64,000 nt of DNA from Deinococcus arboris (GTDB lineage: Bacteria; Deinococcota; Deinococci; Deinococcales; Deinococcaceae), in assembly GCF_009755355.1 (NCBI RefSeq), contig NZ_WQLB01000013.1, positions 49,844-113,843 of the forward strand, read 5' to 3'. A model generated the notes under the pieces. It was given only the letters and a program-made list of their open reading frames with translations. It did no database searches and was not told the DNA's origin. Position numbers and translations under genes: made by a program. Positions 24,796 to 38,210 of the stretch are shown in pieces; the stretch's first letter is position 1; each line of letters begins with the position of its first letter.

Positions 24796-24873
24796 GACAA
24801 GCAGCGAGGACGTGAGGCGGGACGCGGCGCTTGGGTGCCGTTTCCCGCCTCCGATTCATCAGGAGGCACACAG

Positions 24874-26118
24874 ATGGGCGTTTCAGGACTCAAGCGGGTG
24901 GTGATTACAGGGCTGGGACCGGTCACGCCCATTGGGGTGGGGGCAGGCGCCTTTGCAGAGGCCCAGCGCGCGGGCCAAAGCGGCATTGCGACCATCACGC
25001 GCTTTGACCCGGCCGACGTGGCCAGCAAGATTGCCGGAGAGGTCAAGGGTGACCTGGCGGCCTATGTCGACCCCCGCGAGGCCCGTAAGCTTGACCGCTA
25101 CGTGCAGCTCGCTCTGGCCGGCGCGGCGCTGGCAGTGCAGGACAGTGGGCTCAGTGAAGAAGAACTGCGCGGTGAACGCACCGGTACCCTGCTGGGCAGC
25201 GGTATTGGCGGCGTCAAGACCTTTGAAGACCAGGCCGGGATTCTGCATTCGCGTGGCGCGGGGCGCATCAGCCCGATGTTCATCCCCATGCAGATTGCCA
25301 ACATGGCGACCGGGCATGTGGCGATGCAGTACGGCGCCACTGGCCCCAGCAGCACGGTGGTGACGGCCTGCGCCACGGGCACGGGCGCGATTGGCGACGC
25401 GGCGCGCTACATCCAGCTGGGCCTGGCCGACACCATGATTGCGGGCGGCAGCGAGGCGGCCATCACGCCGATTGCCATCGGCGGCTTTTCCAACATGAAG
25501 GCCCTGTCCACCCGTAACGACGAACCCGAACTTGCCAGCCGGCCCTTTTCTGCCACCCGCGACGGTTTCGTGCTGGGCGAAGGTGCGGGCGTGGTGATCC
25601 TTGAAGAGTACGAGAAGGCCAAGGCGCGCGGCGCGACCATCTACGCCGAGGTGGTGGGCTACGGCACCAGCGCGGACGCCCATCACATCACCATGCCGGC
25701 GCCCGAAGGCCGGGGGGCCCAGGTCGCCATGCGCATGGCCCTGGCCACCGCTGGCGTAAACCCTGATCAGGTGGGTTACATCAACGCGCACGGCACCAGC
25801 ACGTACTTTAACGACCTGCACGAAACCCAGGGCATCAAGGCGGTGTTTGGCGACCAGGCGGCCAAGCTGGCCATCAGCTCTACCAAGAGCATGACCGGGC
25901 ACCTGCTGGGCGCGGCAGGAGCCATTGAGGCGATTGCGGTGGCGCAGGCACTCAAGGAAGGCATTCTGCCGCCCACCATTAACCTGACCGACCCAGACCC
26001 CGCGTTGGACCTGGATTACATCCCCGAGGGGGCCCGCGAGGCCCAGGTGGAGTACGCCCTAAGCAACTCGTTTGCCTTTGGCGGCCAGAACGCGGCCCTG
26101 CTGTTCAAGCGGGTGTAA
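24874..26118 (+). CDS. fabF: Beta-ketoacyl-ACP synthase II
   Basis: 414-aa elongating condensing enzyme. Cys166 in T-A-C-A-T-G-T-G, His in N-A-H-G-T-S-T and the second His in [12 protein letters not shown] form the active site. The ATG at 24874 follows AGGAGG at an ideal distance; the frame is open a few codons upstream. It ends at a strong terminator. Confidence 0.97.
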   Translation: MGVSGLKRVVITGLGPVTPIGVGAGAFAEAQRAGQSGIATITRFDPADVASKIAGEVKGDLAAYVDPREARKLDRYVQLALAGAALAVQDSGLSEEELRGERTGTLLGSGIGGVKTFEDQAGILHSRGAGRISPMFIPMQIANMATGHVAMQYGATGPSSTVVTACATGTGAIGDAARYIQLGLADTMIAGGSEAAITPIAIGGFSNMKALSTRNDEPELASRPFSATRDGFVLGEGAGVVILEEYEKAKARGATIYAEVVGYGTSADAHHITMPAPEGRGAQVAMRMALATAGVNPDQVGYINAHGTSTYFNDLHETQGIKAVFGDQAAKLAISSTKSMTGHLLGAAGAIEAIAVAQALKEGILPPTINLTDPDPALDLDYIPEGAREAQVEYALSNSFAFGGQNAALLFKRV

Positions 26119-26128
26119 GGACCAAGAA

Positions 26129-26168
26129 AGCCGCGTCCAGTGATCGAGCTGGGCGCGGCTGTCCTGTT
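26129..26168 (+). terminator. Terminator of fabF
   Basis: A 12-bp stem (26129-26140 with 26149-26160, one G-U pair) followed by GTCCTGTTTT. Confidence 0.85.
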
Positions 26169-26174
26169 TTAGCT

Positions 26175-26687
26175 TCAGAAGCTCCGGTCACCGTCGCCGT
26201 GCACCTGATGCTGTAATTCGCTGGTCTCGCCGGAGGGCAGGTCGCCGGGGCGCTGGCTGACGTGGGGCGGGCCTTTCTCGCTGGGGGGCGTGTAGCCAGG
26301 GTTGGGGTCAATGCTGCTCAGGCGGGCTTCGGTGGCCGTGGCGGTCGAAGCGTTGATGCCCAGGCCAGAGGAAGGCACCAGGGCGTCCAGATGCTCGCCG
26401 CCGAGGCCTGCAACCGTCTGGGCGCCGGCAAATTCGGCGTCCTGGGGTTCGTGTTCCATAGCCACTACGTCGCGCGTGGCGAGGTGGTCAAATTGCCCCG
26501 TGACTTCACGCGCGCTGGGCACCTCCACGGGCACGTACTTGCCCTCGTCTGCGCTACTGACATGGTCGTCAGCCGGCGTGGTGGTGTAGACCGTCTGGGC
26601 ATGGTCCTTGGGGTCGGGGGTCTCGAAGCCGGTCTGCACGTTCGTGACAGCCAGCTCGCTTGGGGGATCGTGGCGGTCGTTGCTCAT
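26175..26687 (-). CDS. Low-complexity hydrophilic protein
   Basis: 170-aa protein with no recognised domain, rich in Asp, Glu, Pro, Ser, Thr and Gly, with no membrane segment or signal peptide. Composition suggests intrinsic disorder. Segments such as T-P-P-S-E-K-G-P-P and H-Q-V-H-G-D-G-D recall small stress-linked proteins of Deinococcus, but no function can be named. The start is ATG 26687. Confidence 0.65.
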   Translation of the reverse strand: MSNDRHDPPSELAVTNVQTGFETPDPKDHAQTVYTTTPADDHVSSADEGKYVPVEVPSAREVTGQFDHLATRDVVAMEHEPQDAEFAGAQTVAGLGGEHLDALVPSSGLGINASTATATEARLSSIDPNPGYTPPSEKGPPHVSQRPGDLPSGETSELQHQVHGDGDRSF

Positions 26688-26756
26688 GCGTTCAGTGTGC
26701 GCCTGTGGCGCTTGCCCCTGCCTTCGGGCTTTCTTGAGGCACTCCGGCAGGAATCT

Positions 26757-27431
26757 TCAGGAATCTGCCAGGCGCCCGGCCAGGGCCGCGTGCCCTTCCT
26801 CGCGCGCAAAATCGGCGGCCCGGCGGCCATCGGCGGTGGTGACCCCAGCGTCGGCCCCGTGTGACTGCAAGAAGGCCACCAGCTCACTGTCCCCGTTCTG
26901 GGCAGCGGCCATCAGGGGCGTGAAGTCGTCCTGCTGCGCGGCGTTCACGTCGGCCCCGGCCATGACGAGCGCGCGGGCCAGGGCGGCGTGGCGTCCCGCC
27001 ACCGCCGAATGCAGCGGCTGGACCCGCATGGCGTTCTGACTGACAGCGTTTATGTCAGCGCCGCGCATCAGCAGCAGTTCGGCGGCCTCGGCGCGGCCAA
27101 AAAACGCGGCCAGCCCCAGCGGCGAAAAGCCGTCGGGACTGACCCGGTGGGCGGCCTCGGGGTCGACGTCCAGGGCGTTTTGCAGCGCCGGGACGTTGCC
27201 CACCGCCGCCGCCTCGAACACCGTCAGCGGGGCGCCTTCATCCAGCAGCACCAGCGCCATCTCGTGGCGGCCGTAATAGGTGGCGAACAGGACCGGCGAG
27301 ACGCCCATGGGGCTGGGGGCTGTCAGCAGCGCCGGGTCAGCGCGCACCAGCTCGCGCAGCAGCGCGGCGTCCTGCGTCTTGATGGCCAGAAACAGGGCCG
27401 CTTCCTGGTCGGTGGGGGCGTGGTCAGTCAT
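26757..27431 (-). CDS. Ankyrin-repeat protein
   Basis: 224 aa, about five ankyrin repeats covering the whole chain; clear units include L-G-L-A-A-F-F-G-R-A-E-A-A-E-L-L-L-M-R-G-A-D-I-N and F-T-P-L-M-A-A-A-Q-N-G-D. No signal peptide, so it is probably a cytoplasmic scaffold. TAGCCT lies six bases before the ATG at 27431, so the mRNA is probably leaderless. Confidence 0.9.
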   Translation of the reverse strand: MTDHAPTDQEAALFLAIKTQDAALLRELVRADPALLTAPSPMGVSPVLFATYYGRHEMALVLLDEGAPLTVFEAAAVGNVPALQNALDVDPEAAHRVSPDGFSPLGLAAFFGRAEAAELLLMRGADINAVSQNAMRVQPLHSAVAGRHAALARALVMAGADVNAAQQDDFTPLMAAAQNGDSELVAFLQSHGADAGVTTADGRRAADFAREEGHAALAGRLADS

Positions 27432-27437
27432 GGACCA

Positions 27438-27443
27438 AGGCTA
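27438..27443 (-). promoter_or_regulatory. -10 box of a leaderless promoter for the ankyrin gene
   Basis: TAGCCT, six bases, ATG at 27431. Confidence 0.55.
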
Positions 27444-27491
27444 ACGGCCCGCCCGGTCAAGACCAAGCGGGGCCGCCCTGGCCATACAGGG

Positions 27492-28661
27492 TTACTGGGC
27501 GCGCACCACCACGGCAATGCCCATGCCGCCGCCGATGCACAGGCTGGCCACGCCGGTTTCTTTGCCCAGGCGCCGCAGCTGGTGAATCAGGGTGACCAGC
27601 ACGCGCGCCCCGCTGGCACCGATGGGGTGCCCCAGCGCCACGGCGCCGCCCGTCACGTTCACCCGCGCGGGGTCGGCCCCCAGGTCGCGCACCACGGCCA
27701 GCGACTGGGCGGCGAAGGCCTCGTTCAGCTCGAACAGGTCCACGTCGCTGACGCTCAGGCCGGCGCGGTCCAGGGCAATCGGCACCGCCTTAGCGGGTCC
27801 AATGCCCATGACGGCGGGGTCCACGCCGATGGCGGCGTAACTGGCGACCTCAGCCAGCACCGGCAGGCCGTGGGCCTGGGCGTAGGCCTCGCTGGCAATC
27901 AGCAGCATGGCCGCGCCGTCGTTGATGCCGCTGGCATTGCCGGCCGTCACGGTGCCGTCTTTTTTAAAGGCGGGTTTCAGCTTTGCCAGCGCTTCGGCCG
28001 AGGTGGCGCGGGGGTACTCGTCGCTGGCAAAAGTCGTGGGGCCTTTCTTGCCCGGCACTTCCACGCTGACCAGTTCATCGGCAAAGAAGTTGCCGGCCAG
28101 GGCGGCGGCGGCGCGGGTCTGACTCTCCAGGGCGAAAGCGTCTTGGTCCTCGCGGCTCAGCTGCCACTGCGCGGCGATGGTCTCGGCAGTGATGCCCATG
28201 TGGTAGCCGCCGAACACATCGGTCAGGCCGTCACTGATGATGGAATCCAGGGCCTGGGCGTGGCCCAGACGGTAGCCCTCGCGGGCGCGGGGCAGCAGGT
28301 ACGGCGCGCGGCTCATGGATTCGGTGCCGCCGGCCAGATACAGCTGCCCGTCTCCGGCCCGGATGCCCTGCGCCGCGCTGACCACGGCTTGCAGGCCGCT
28401 GCCACACACCCGGTTGACCGTCAGGCCCGGCACGTCGTGGGGCAGACCCGCGCCAATGCCAATCTGGCGGGCCACGTTCATGCCCTGCCCCGCCTGAAGG
28501 ACGTTGCCCACAATCACGTCGGCAATGTCTGCGCCGTCCACGCCCTCCAGCACCGCCCTAGCTGCTGTGACGCCCAGGTCAGCGGCCGACACGTCCTTCA
28601 GACTGCCCATAAAGTTGCCAATCGGCGTGCGCCGCGCCGCCACAATCACCAGTTTGCTCAT
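27492..28661 (-). CDS. Acetyl-CoA C-acyltransferase (thiolase)
   Basis: 389-aa thiolase. The acyl-enzyme Cys86 lies in V-N-R-V-C-G-S-G-L; the catalytic His is in [10 protein letters not shown] and the second Cys in [10 protein letters not shown]. Whether it works in beta-oxidation or acetoacetyl-CoA formation cannot be told. TAGACT lies six bases before the ATG, so it has its own leaderless promoter. Confidence 0.96.
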   Translation of the reverse strand: MSKLVIVAARRTPIGNFMGSLKDVSAADLGVTAARAVLEGVDGADIADVIVGNVLQAGQGMNVARQIGIGAGLPHDVPGLTVNRVCGSGLQAVVSAAQGIRAGDGQLYLAGGTESMSRAPYLLPRAREGYRLGHAQALDSIISDGLTDVFGGYHMGITAETIAAQWQLSREDQDAFALESQTRAAAALAGNFFADELVSVEVPGKKGPTTFASDEYPRATSAEALAKLKPAFKKDGTVTAGNASGINDGAAMLLIASEAYAQAHGLPVLAEVASYAAIGVDPAVMGIGPAKAVPIALDRAGLSVSDVDLFELNEAFAAQSLAVVRDLGADPARVNVTGGAVALGHPIGASGARVLVTLIHQLRRLGKETGVASLCIGGGMGIAVVVRAQ

Positions 28662-28667
28662 GCCCGG

Positions 28668-28673
28668 AGTCTA
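28668..28673 (-). promoter_or_regulatory. -10 box of a leaderless promoter for the thiolase gene
   Basis: TAGACT, six bases, ATG at 28661. It overlaps the last codons of the DoxX-like gene. Confidence 0.6.
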
Positions 28674-29078
28674 ACGGGCGTTAGGCACGAGCGGGGTGTA
28701 CTGGCCTGGTGACCGCCGGCCCGCCCGCCAGACAGCCCACATCAGCAGCGGTTGCAGGGGCAGGCGGCCCCAGGCCACCGCCGGGCTGACCTGAAACCGG
28801 TCGCTGTGCTGCGCCATGTAGACGTTGGCCGGAAACACCGCGACCAGCAGGGCCAGCAGCCACCATCGGGCCGCTGGCCGGGTCGCCGGGTGCAGCAGCC
28901 CCAGCCCGCCCAGAATCTCGGCCGCGCCGCTCAGCAGCGTGGCGGCGCGTGGCCCGAGGGGCACCCACGGCGGCACGATCCGGTCAAAGGGCTTTGGGGC
29001 CAGAAAGTGCAGCGTTCCAGCCACGATAAAAACGGTGGCCAGCAGCAGCACCGCAGGGGGGACTTGGCGGGCGTTCAT
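28671..29078 (-). CDS. DoxX-like membrane protein
   Basis: 135 aa with four hydrophobic segments. The pattern A-G-T-L-H-F-L-A-P near the start and G-A-A-E-I-L-G-G-L-G-L-L in the middle is that of DoxX/MauE-type quinone-linked membrane proteins. The ATG at 29078 starts directly at the first membrane helix; the open frame upstream is not membrane-like. Function unknown. Confidence 0.82.
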   Translation of the reverse strand: MNARQVPPAVLLLATVFIVAGTLHFLAPKPFDRIVPPWVPLGPRAATLLSGAAEILGGLGLLHPATRPAARWWLLALLVAVFPANVYMAQHSDRFQVSPAVAWGRLPLQPLLMWAVWRAGRRSPGQYTPLVPNAR

Positions 29079-29290
29079 GCCGCTCAACCTGTCACACGAG
29101 GGGCCTCGGTTCCGTGACCCAGGCGGGAGATTGCTGGCCAACGCGGGCTCTGGCGAGCCTCTACTGCTCTTCTAGGTGGTCTTCAGGTCCGCTGAACTCG
29201 TGGAGAGGCGCACCAACGGAGAGGAGCCCAGAGAGGCAACGAGCAAGCGCTTGAGACGGCGTGGCCTGGACCGAATCCCTCTGCTAGACC

Positions 29291-29319
29291 AAAAAAGAAG
29301 GAGCGCACCGGCTCCTTCT
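29291..29319 (-). terminator. Terminator of the 29334-29558 gene
   Basis: A 9-bp perfect stem (29296-29304 with 29311-29319), a 6-nt loop, then TTTTT on the minus strand. Confidence 0.85.
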
Positions 29320-29333
29320 CCTTTCTGCTCAGG

Positions 29334-29558
29334 TTAGCCCTGCTTGGTGGCTGGAACCTGGCGCGCTTCTTCGCGGTCGCGCAGTTCCTTGTCGCTCAGG
29401 CCGTCGTCATTGTTGCGGGGGGCCATTGCCTCGCGGTCGTTGGCGCTTTTGAACGAAGGCTGGTTGTCGTGCTCGATCTCGTGGACTTCCTTCTTGTTGC
29501 GGTCATAGTCCTGGGGCTGGCTGGTGTGGCCCTTGTTCTTGTCGTCTTTGTCTGGCAT
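29334..29558 (-). CDS. Small charged protein of unknown function
   Basis: 74 aa, very rich in Asp, Lys, Glu, Asn and Gln and without hydrophobic stretches, so likely disordered. It begins M-P-D-K-D-D-K-N-K-G. The frame stays open upstream of ATG 29558 but changes composition completely, so the short form is preferred. A good terminator directly downstream supports a real transcript. Confidence 0.65.
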   Translation of the reverse strand: MPDKDDKNKGHTSQPQDYDRNKKEVHEIEHDNQPSFKSANDREAMAPRNNDDGLSDKELRDREEARQVPATKQG

Positions 29559-29632
29559 GGCTTCAGGCTGACAGGCGGGCCACACAGAAACCCCGGAAGG
29601 ACGTAAACAGCCGTTCAGAGATGAAGCGAGCC

Positions 29633-30139
29633 TCAAGCGGGCGCGGCGAACACCAGCACGCGCGGCGAGGTGCCGTCTGCTTCCCGCCAGCCGCCCTGGG
29701 CGCTGCCCAGCTGCCTCCAGCCCCCGCGCCGGTACAGGGCAATGGCTGGGGCGCTGCGCTCGTTGACCTGCAAGATGGCCTGGGCGCCGGCCTGCCGGGC
29801 CTGCGCCGCCGCGTGCCCCAGCAGCGCGCGGGCCACCCCCAGCCCCTGAGCGGCTGGCGTGACGAACAGCCGCTTGACCTCCAGATACGGCCCCGGCACG
29901 GTGACGGCCGCCAGCCAGTCGGGGGCCGGACTGCTCAGAGGAGAAAGCACCACCTGCCCCACGCTTTGCCCGCCCAGGCACGCCACCCAGCCGTCGCCGC
30001 GCCCGGCCACAAAGGTCTGCGGGTCATCTGGCCACAGGGAGGGGTAGCTCTGGGCTTCGTGTACGGCGCGCAGGGCCGCCACGAGTGCAGGCAGGTCACT
30101 GTCTTGCCGGGGGCGCAGGGTCAGGGCAGAGGAGACCAC
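29633..30139 (-). CDS. GNAT-family N-acetyltransferase
   Basis: 168 aa. The acetyl-CoA-binding motif is seen in V-K-R-L-F-V-T-P-A-A-Q-G-L-G-V-A-R-A-L-L, followed by the C-terminal A-I-A-L-Y-R-R-G-G-W strand typical of GNAT enzymes. The substrate is unknown. The GTG start at 30139 follows TAGAGT by six bases. Confidence 0.9.
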   Translation of the reverse strand: MVSSALTLRPRQDSDLPALVAALRAVHEAQSYPSLWPDDPQTFVAGRGDGWVACLGGQSVGQVVLSPLSSPAPDWLAAVTVPGPYLEVKRLFVTPAAQGLGVARALLGHAAAQARQAGAQAILQVNERSAPAIALYRRGGWRQLGSAQGGWREADGTSPRVLVFAAPA

Positions 30140-30145
30140 CCGGCC

Positions 30146-30151
30146 ACTCTA
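30146..30151 (-). promoter_or_regulatory. -10 box of a leaderless promoter for the GNAT gene
   Basis: TAGAGT, six bases, GTG at 30139. Confidence 0.5.
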
Positions 30152-30309
30152 GCCCCTCTGTTCTCCTGGGGCTGGGGGGTTTCAGAGTCCAGCAGGCGGC
30201 CCCGATGCAAAGTGGCTGTGGTGAGAACTGGGGTGACTGGTGCCAGGTCAGGGCCATTGACCCTTAGGTTCTCTCCGAGGTTTGCGGGGGTGCGCTACGC
30301 TGCTCGTTG

Positions 30310-31062
30310 ATGCGGCTGGCGATTCTGGGAGACGTGCATGGCAACGCTTTTGCCCTGGCAGCAGTGCTGGCTGACATTCAGCGCCATGCGCCCGACCTGA
30401 CCGTCAATCTGGGCGACCAGGCCGAGGGCAGCGCCGACCCTGCCCGCGCCCTGGCTCTGCAGGCCGAGCTGGCGGCCGGGGGCGCCCTAGAGGTCCGCGG
30501 CAACAACGAGGAGAAACTGTGGCCGGGCGGGCGGCGCTCGCCGCTTTCTCTGGCTTACGGGGCGTGGCTGGCTGCTCAGACGCCGCCCGGAGCCCTGACC
30601 CGTATCGCGGGCCTGCCGTTAGAAGCCCGCGCCCTGGACGGCGCTGTCTACGCCTGTCACGGCACGCCGCACAGTGCCTGGGAAAGCCTGCTGTGGGTCT
30701 GGGACCCGGCTGGCTTCTACCGCGCCCGCGAACCGCGAGACCTGCGCGCACTGGTTGAGCCTCTAGGTGCTGAGGTCGTGCTGTGCGGGCACACCCACCG
30801 CGCCGGGGCGACACGGGTCGGCGACACCCTGGTCGTCAATGCGGGCGCCGTCAGCGATCAGGTGGACGGCGACCCCCGCGCCCGCTGGACCCGGCTGGAC
30901 CAGGTGGGCGGCGCCTGGCAGATCAGTTTTCACGCGGTGGCCTATGACATTGAAGCGGCGGTGGCCTGGTCCTGCGCCCACACCCCCTTTGGCGAGGGCG
31001 AGGCGAAGTTGCTGCGCACCGGCACGATGGACGGGCGCGGGGACGGTGAGGCTGCGGGCTAA
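30310..31062 (+). CDS. Metallophosphoesterase (YfcE/ApaH-like)
   Basis: 250-aa calcineurin-fold phosphatase. The metal ligands are seen as L-G-D-V-H-G-N, N-L-G-D-Q-A-E-G, R-G-N-N-E-E (in place of G-N-H-D/E), C-H-G-T-P-H and C-G-H-T-H-R. The set fits the group of serine/threonine or diadenosine polyphosphate phosphatases; substrate unknown. I use ATG 30310; a TTG one codon upstream is also possible. TACGCT lies 8 bp before the ATG. Confidence 0.88.
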   Translation: MRLAILGDVHGNAFALAAVLADIQRHAPDLTVNLGDQAEGSADPARALALQAELAAGGALEVRGNNEEKLWPGGRRSPLSLAYGAWLAAQTPPGALTRIAGLPLEARALDGAVYACHGTPHSAWESLLWVWDPAGFYRAREPRDLRALVEPLGAEVVLCGHTHRAGATRVGDTLVVNAGAVSDQVDGDPRARWTRLDQVGGAWQISFHAVAYDIEAAVAWSCAHTPFGEGEAKLLRTGTMDGRGDGEAAG

Positions 31063-31068
31063 GCGCGC

Positions 31069-31074
31069 TACGCT
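31069..31074 (+). promoter_or_regulatory. -10 box of a leaderless promoter for the 31081 gene
   Basis: TACGCT, six bases, ATG at 31081, immediately after the preceding stop. Confidence 0.5.
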
Positions 31075-31080
31075 GGGACC

Positions 31081-32157
31081 ATGCGAATGCGGCAGTGGGC
31101 GGCGGTGGCAACGGTCATGGCCCTGGGGTGGGCCGGGGCGCAGACCTGCGGCGGAACAGAGGGCCTGCCTAGTGGCGTCAAGCCAGGCGTCTTCCGGGGC
31201 ACGGTGGGCGGTCTGCCCGTGGCGCTGCACCTGAATCCAGCAGGCGAGAGTGGGTATTTCTACGAGCGCCGAAACCTCGACCTGTGGCTGGAGGTGCGCC
31301 GCAGCGGCGCCACCCTGATACTGGAAGAAACGGTGCGCCGGGCCCTGGCCGAGCCGGCCGTGGTCACGGGCTGCTTTGCCCTGACCCCCACAGCTGGCGG
31401 TTTGCAGGGCACCTGGCGCGCGCCGGGCAAGGCGGCCCTTCTCGTCAGGCTGACGCGCGCAGACCTGAGCAAGGTGCCCCTCAACCTGCCCAGCTCGCCT
31501 GGATTGCTGGCCCTGCGCGCCGAGGACCCGCTGGCGTTCTTGAAGCTGAACCGCGCGTGGGTGAAATCAGCGGATGGCCGCAGCGTCCGTGAGCCCCTGA
31601 GCCGCCTGACCTACCCGCGCCTGCCCGGCGCCAGCGCGGGGCTGAATGCCGCCCTGCAAGACCGGCAGTTAAAGCACGCGGCGGCGGCCCTGGCCTGCCG
31701 CGCCGCCTTGCCCGAAGACCTGCAAATCACCGAGGGCTATGACTTTGGGGCGGCCGTGACGCTACAGGGCGCGCGGCTGGTCAGCGTGCAGGAGTCGGTG
31801 TCGTACTACTGTGGCGGCGCCTATCCTGATGCCTACACCGAAGGGCTGATTCTGGACCGCGCCACTGGACAGCCGGTGCCTGTCAGCGCCATCTGGCCCA
31901 AGTTGACCCCGGCCCGGCAAAAGGTGCTGCACCTGAAGGCCCTGAACAGTCGCCTGGACCCTGAATGTCTGGAGGTGCTGCAAGGTGCCGGCCCATCCTT
32001 CACGGCCCACCTGACCGCGACTGGCCTGGCCCTGACCCCCTCGGGCCTGCCGCATGTGGTGGCGGCGTGCGCTGAGACGGCCACCCTGCCCTACGCCACC
32101 CTGCGCGCCGAGGCCAACATGGCGTCGGTCTATGCCCAGAGTCTGTACGCCAGATAA
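31081..32157 (+). CDS. Secreted protein, DUF3298/RsiV-like C-terminal half
   Basis: 358 aa with a signal peptide (basic start, hydrophobic core, cleavage near G-A-Q-T). The C-terminal half has [21 protein letters not shown], which resembles the Y-x-G-G-A-H-P pattern of DUF3298/RsiV extracellular domains. The mature chain contains six or more cysteines that could form disulfides. Role unknown. Confidence 0.75.
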   Translation: MRMRQWAAVATVMALGWAGAQTCGGTEGLPSGVKPGVFRGTVGGLPVALHLNPAGESGYFYERRNLDLWLEVRRSGATLILEETVRRALAEPAVVTGCFALTPTAGGLQGTWRAPGKAALLVRLTRADLSKVPLNLPSSPGLLALRAEDPLAFLKLNRAWVKSADGRSVREPLSRLTYPRLPGASAGLNAALQDRQLKHAAAALACRAALPEDLQITEGYDFGAAVTLQGARLVSVQESVSYYCGGAYPDAYTEGLILDRATGQPVPVSAIWPKLTPARQKVLHLKALNSRLDPECLEVLQGAGPSFTAHLTATGLALTPSGLPHVVAACAETATLPYATLRAEANMASVYAQSLYAR

Positions 32158-32296
32158 GACTCGGGTTCAATCACCTGGGGGCAGCGGTTTGCTTCCAACG
32201 AAGCGAAGGGAAGAGACAGCGGGCTGACGGGCGTAGAGGGTGTCCTCCAGTCCTGTTCCGCTGTGTTGGGGTGACAGACGGGAGCCAGCCACGGCA

Positions 32297-32330
32297 AAGA
32301 AAGAACCCCGCGAGCGCTGGGCTCACGGGG
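32297..32330 (-). terminator. Terminator of the BI-1 gene
   Basis: A 10-bp stem with one mismatch (32306-32315 with 32321-32330), followed on the minus strand by TTCTTTCTTTG. Confidence 0.75.
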
Positions 32331-32348
32331 CGGGCTATGGGTAACCGC

Positions 32349-33038
32349 TCAGTCGCGGCTGCTGCCGATCCCGAACAGGCGCAGGATGAACAGGAACATA
32401 TTGATGAAGTCCAGGTACAGCGCCAGGGCGCCGTTAATCGCGGCGCGCTCGGCCATCTCGCCCTGAATGCCGCTGAGGGCCATGTTGCGCAGCATCTGGG
32501 TGTCGTAGGCGGTCAGGCCAGCGAACAGCAGGACGCCCACGATGCTGATGATCAGCGTCAGGCCCGTGCTGGCCACAAACAGATTGACGATCATGGCCAC
32601 GAACAGGCCCAGCACCGCGAACATGAAAAAGCGGCCCATCGCACTCAGGTCCTTCTTGATCACAAAGCCGGCCACGCTCATCAGGCCGAAGGTGCCGGCT
32701 GTGGTGGCAAACGCCGCCGTGACCGCACTGGCGTCGTAGGCCAGCAGCAGACCCGAGAAGGTCAGGCCAGTTAGTGCGGCGTACCCGATAAACAGGGCGC
32801 CGGCCACCGCGCTGTTCAGCCGGGCGGAAAACAGGCTCAGCACAAATACCAGTGCCAGCTGGGCCAGAAACAGTGGCATCCGCAGCTGGTAAACCTGATA
32901 GGCCAGGGCGTCGTTCTGCGCCGTCAGGAAGGCGACGCCGGCCGTCAGCGCCAGGCCGGCCGCCATCCACGAATAGGTGCGGGCCATGAACGTCCGGACG
33001 ATGTCCGTCGTATGGGCAGTGGTGGGGTACGTTTGCAT
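32349..33038 (-). CDS. Bax inhibitor-1 (YccA/TMBIM) family membrane protein
   Basis: 229 aa with seven hydrophobic segments and the BI-1 features: a [15 protein letters not shown] start, G-L-T-F-S-G-L-L-L and the C-terminal T-A-Y-D-T-Q segment whose aspartates belong to the proton/calcium sensor in this family. The ATG at 33038 is preferred to the longer frame because TATTCT stands seven bases before it. Confidence 0.93.
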   Translation of the reverse strand: MQTYPTTAHTTDIVRTFMARTYSWMAAGLALTAGVAFLTAQNDALAYQVYQLRMPLFLAQLALVFVLSLFSARLNSAVAGALFIGYAALTGLTFSGLLLAYDASAVTAAFATTAGTFGLMSVAGFVIKKDLSAMGRFFMFAVLGLFVAMIVNLFVASTGLTLIISIVGVLLFAGLTAYDTQMLRNMALSGIQGEMAERAAINGALALYLDFINMFLFILRLFGIGSSRD

Positions 33039-33045
33039 ACACCTC

Positions 33046-33051
33046 AGAATA
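33046..33051 (-). promoter_or_regulatory. -10 box of a leaderless promoter for the BI-1 gene
   Basis: TATTCT, seven bases, ATG at 33038. Confidence 0.6.
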
Positions 33052-33135
33052 CGGGGTGAGACGACAGCGCGTTCCCCAAATTTGCTCAAGATTCTGAAGT
33101 CCTGGGGCGCCGTGTCGGGGGCGGAGAACTCGGGA

Positions 33136-35945
<2,810 letters not shown>

Positions 35946-35949
<4 letters not shown>

Positions 35950-37766
35950 GCGAACAGCGCCGCCTCACCGGGCTGCAGCGTCAGGTCACTCAGGGGCGTG
36001 GGCCTGGCCGGGTCGCCTTCCGAGTGCAGCAGCACCCCGGCCGGCAGGTCAAACGGCAGCGCCAGCAGGTGGGCGGGGACGGCCTGAGGCGTGAGGTTCC
36101 AGGCCAGGACCCGCTCGCCCTGCGGGGTCTGCCAGCGCACCCACAGGCCCTGCGCCTCGGCGCCGCTGACGCCAAAGGTGCCGGCCGACAGGCCCCGCCG
36201 CGAGCGCCAGGCCAGCACCGGGTCCTCGCGCCGCAGCCGCAGCAGCGTGCGGTAGAGCGCCAGGGTGCGGGCGTGGTCACCTTCCTCCCGCTCGGCCCAG
36301 TTCAGCTTGGCGCTGACAAAGGTGGCCTCCTGCTGCGGGTCGGGCACGTCCAGGGTGCTGAACCCCGAGAAATACGCGAACTCCTTGCGGCGGCCCTCCG
36401 AGACCATGTGGCCCAGTTCGCCGTGGTGGTCGCTGAAAAAGGGAAAGGGGGTGCCCGCCATCCATTCCTGGCCCTGAAACAGCAGCGGCGTCATGGGCAG
36501 CGACAGCAGCAGCGTGCTGGCCCCGCGCACCTCGGCTACGGTGACGCCCTCGTGGTCTTGCAGGCGGTCGCCCAGGGCGCGGTTGCCAATCTGGTCGTGG
36601 TTCTGAATGCAGTACACGAAGCTGGGGGCTTCCAGTCCGTCAGCCGGGCGGCCCCGGTCGTGTTCCTCACCCGTGACGTTCCAGAACTGGCCCTCGTACA
36701 GCCAGCCCCGGTTGAGCAGCTGGGCCAGTTCGGCCGCGCCGCCCCGGTAGCCGCCGTAGTACCCCTCATGTTCGCCGGTCAGGGTCACGCGCACTTCATG
36801 GTGAAAGTCGTCCACCCAGATGCCGTCCAGGCCAGAGTCGGTCACCAGCCCAGGGAGGTTGCGGTGGTCCTCGGCCAGCATCAGGTGGTGGCCGCCCAGC
36901 GCATGCACCTCGCGGGCCAGTTCCGAGAGGATGTGCTCGGGGCTGTCGTCCTGCATGCTGGCGGTGGCGTCCAGCCGCAGGCCGTCAAAGCGGTAATCCT
37001 GAAGCCACATCCGCGCGTTGCCGGTGATGTAGCGGCGCATGTGGGCCTCGGCGTAGTCCAGGCCCTGGCCCCAGGCCGTGTGAAAGCGGTCGGTAAAATA
37101 TGAAGGGCTGTAGGCGCTCAGGTAATTGCCGTCCGGGCCAAAGTGGTTGTACACCACGTCTAAAAACACTGCCAGCCCCAGGCCGTGCGCGGCGTCCACA
37201 AAGGCCATCAGGTCTTCCGGGCGGCCGTAAGGCGCGTAGGGCGCATACATGGCCACGCCGTCGTAGCCCCAGCCGCGCCCGCCTGGAAAGGCGGCGACCG
37301 GCATCACCTGCACCGCCGTTATGCCCAGGTCACGCAGATAGGGCAGGCGGTCCTGCGCCGCCCGGAGGGTGCCCTGCGGGGTAAAGGTGCCCACATGCAG
37401 TTCGTAGAACACGCAGTCGCCCAGTTCCGGGCCGGTCCAGTTGGGGTGCTGCCAGGCGTAGGCATCCAGGTCCACCACCTCGGCCTCGCCGTGAACCCCG
37501 TCCGGCAGAAAGCGGGCGTAGGGGTCGGGCAGGGCCAGGCCGTCCAGCACAAAGAGGTAGCGGGTACCGGCCCCCACGGGCAGAACGGCCTCGAACATGT
37601 GGTCCGGCAGCGCCTGTAGAGGATGATCCTGGCCGCCGACGCGCACCTGCACGTCCTTGGCCCTTGTACTCCACACCCGAAAGCGCGTGCTGTGTTTATC
37701 TGGCAGTAACTGTGCGCCCAACCGGGAGCGTTGCCTCGCCGTGTTCGGCACCTCTGAGGTCGTCAT
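35946..37766 (-). CDS. treZ: Maltooligosyltrehalose trehalohydrolase
   Basis: 606-aa GH13 enzyme that releases trehalose from the TreY product. It has an N-terminal carbohydrate-binding module (F-R-V-W-S-T-R-A), then the barrel: [13 protein letters not shown], nucleophile Asp in G-L-R-L-D-A-T, acid/base Glu in L-M-L-A-E-D-H-R-N, and [11 protein letters not shown] 37766 follows AAGGGGG; 12 extra upstream codons are possible. First gene of treZ-treY; no treX/glgX is adjacent. Confidence 0.96.
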
Positions 37767-37802
37767 GAAGCCCCCTTCTTGAACCGCTGCACCTGTCGGC
37801 AC

Positions 37803-38210
37803 AGCAACCCTGTCAGGGTAAGGAACAGGCCCGGTTTCCCTGTGAGAACAGCCTCAAGATAGGGAGGCCACAGCGCTGAGAGATATGGACAGTTCAGCTC
37901 AGGCGAAGCCGTTCCGTGCTGCACATGCAAAGACGCCTCGTCTGGCAGCGGAAAAGTACCTAGAGAACGGCCATTCAGGCGCAGAGGGCTCCGCCGAAAC
38001 GCGAGGGAACCGCCTGTTGTGGCGCAGTGCCTGCCGACAGCCGAGACGGGAGGTTCGTTCGGCAACGTGGTAGAGGTGGGGGCCTGACCAAGTTTGCTCT
38101 GGAGGGTTCGGCTTCCACCAGGTTTCGCTTCAGGCGGCCAGTTCAGATGAAGTCGCATCTAGCAAACTTCTGGACAGAGCGCCGGGCCACTCCTCACCAG
38201 GCTAAATCAC
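37803..38210. other. Intergenic region without a recognised gene
   Basis: About 400 bp between treZ and the RNase R terminator. A 131-codon open frame on the minus strand has no family resemblance and an unlikely composition. No RNA gene or known repeat was recognised. It should hold the treZ promoter. Confidence 0.45.

Noticed and set aside
37763..38158. 131-codon minus-strand frame upstream of treZ
   Set aside because: No family resemblance and an unlikely composition; it ends inside the 5' part of treZ in another frame.
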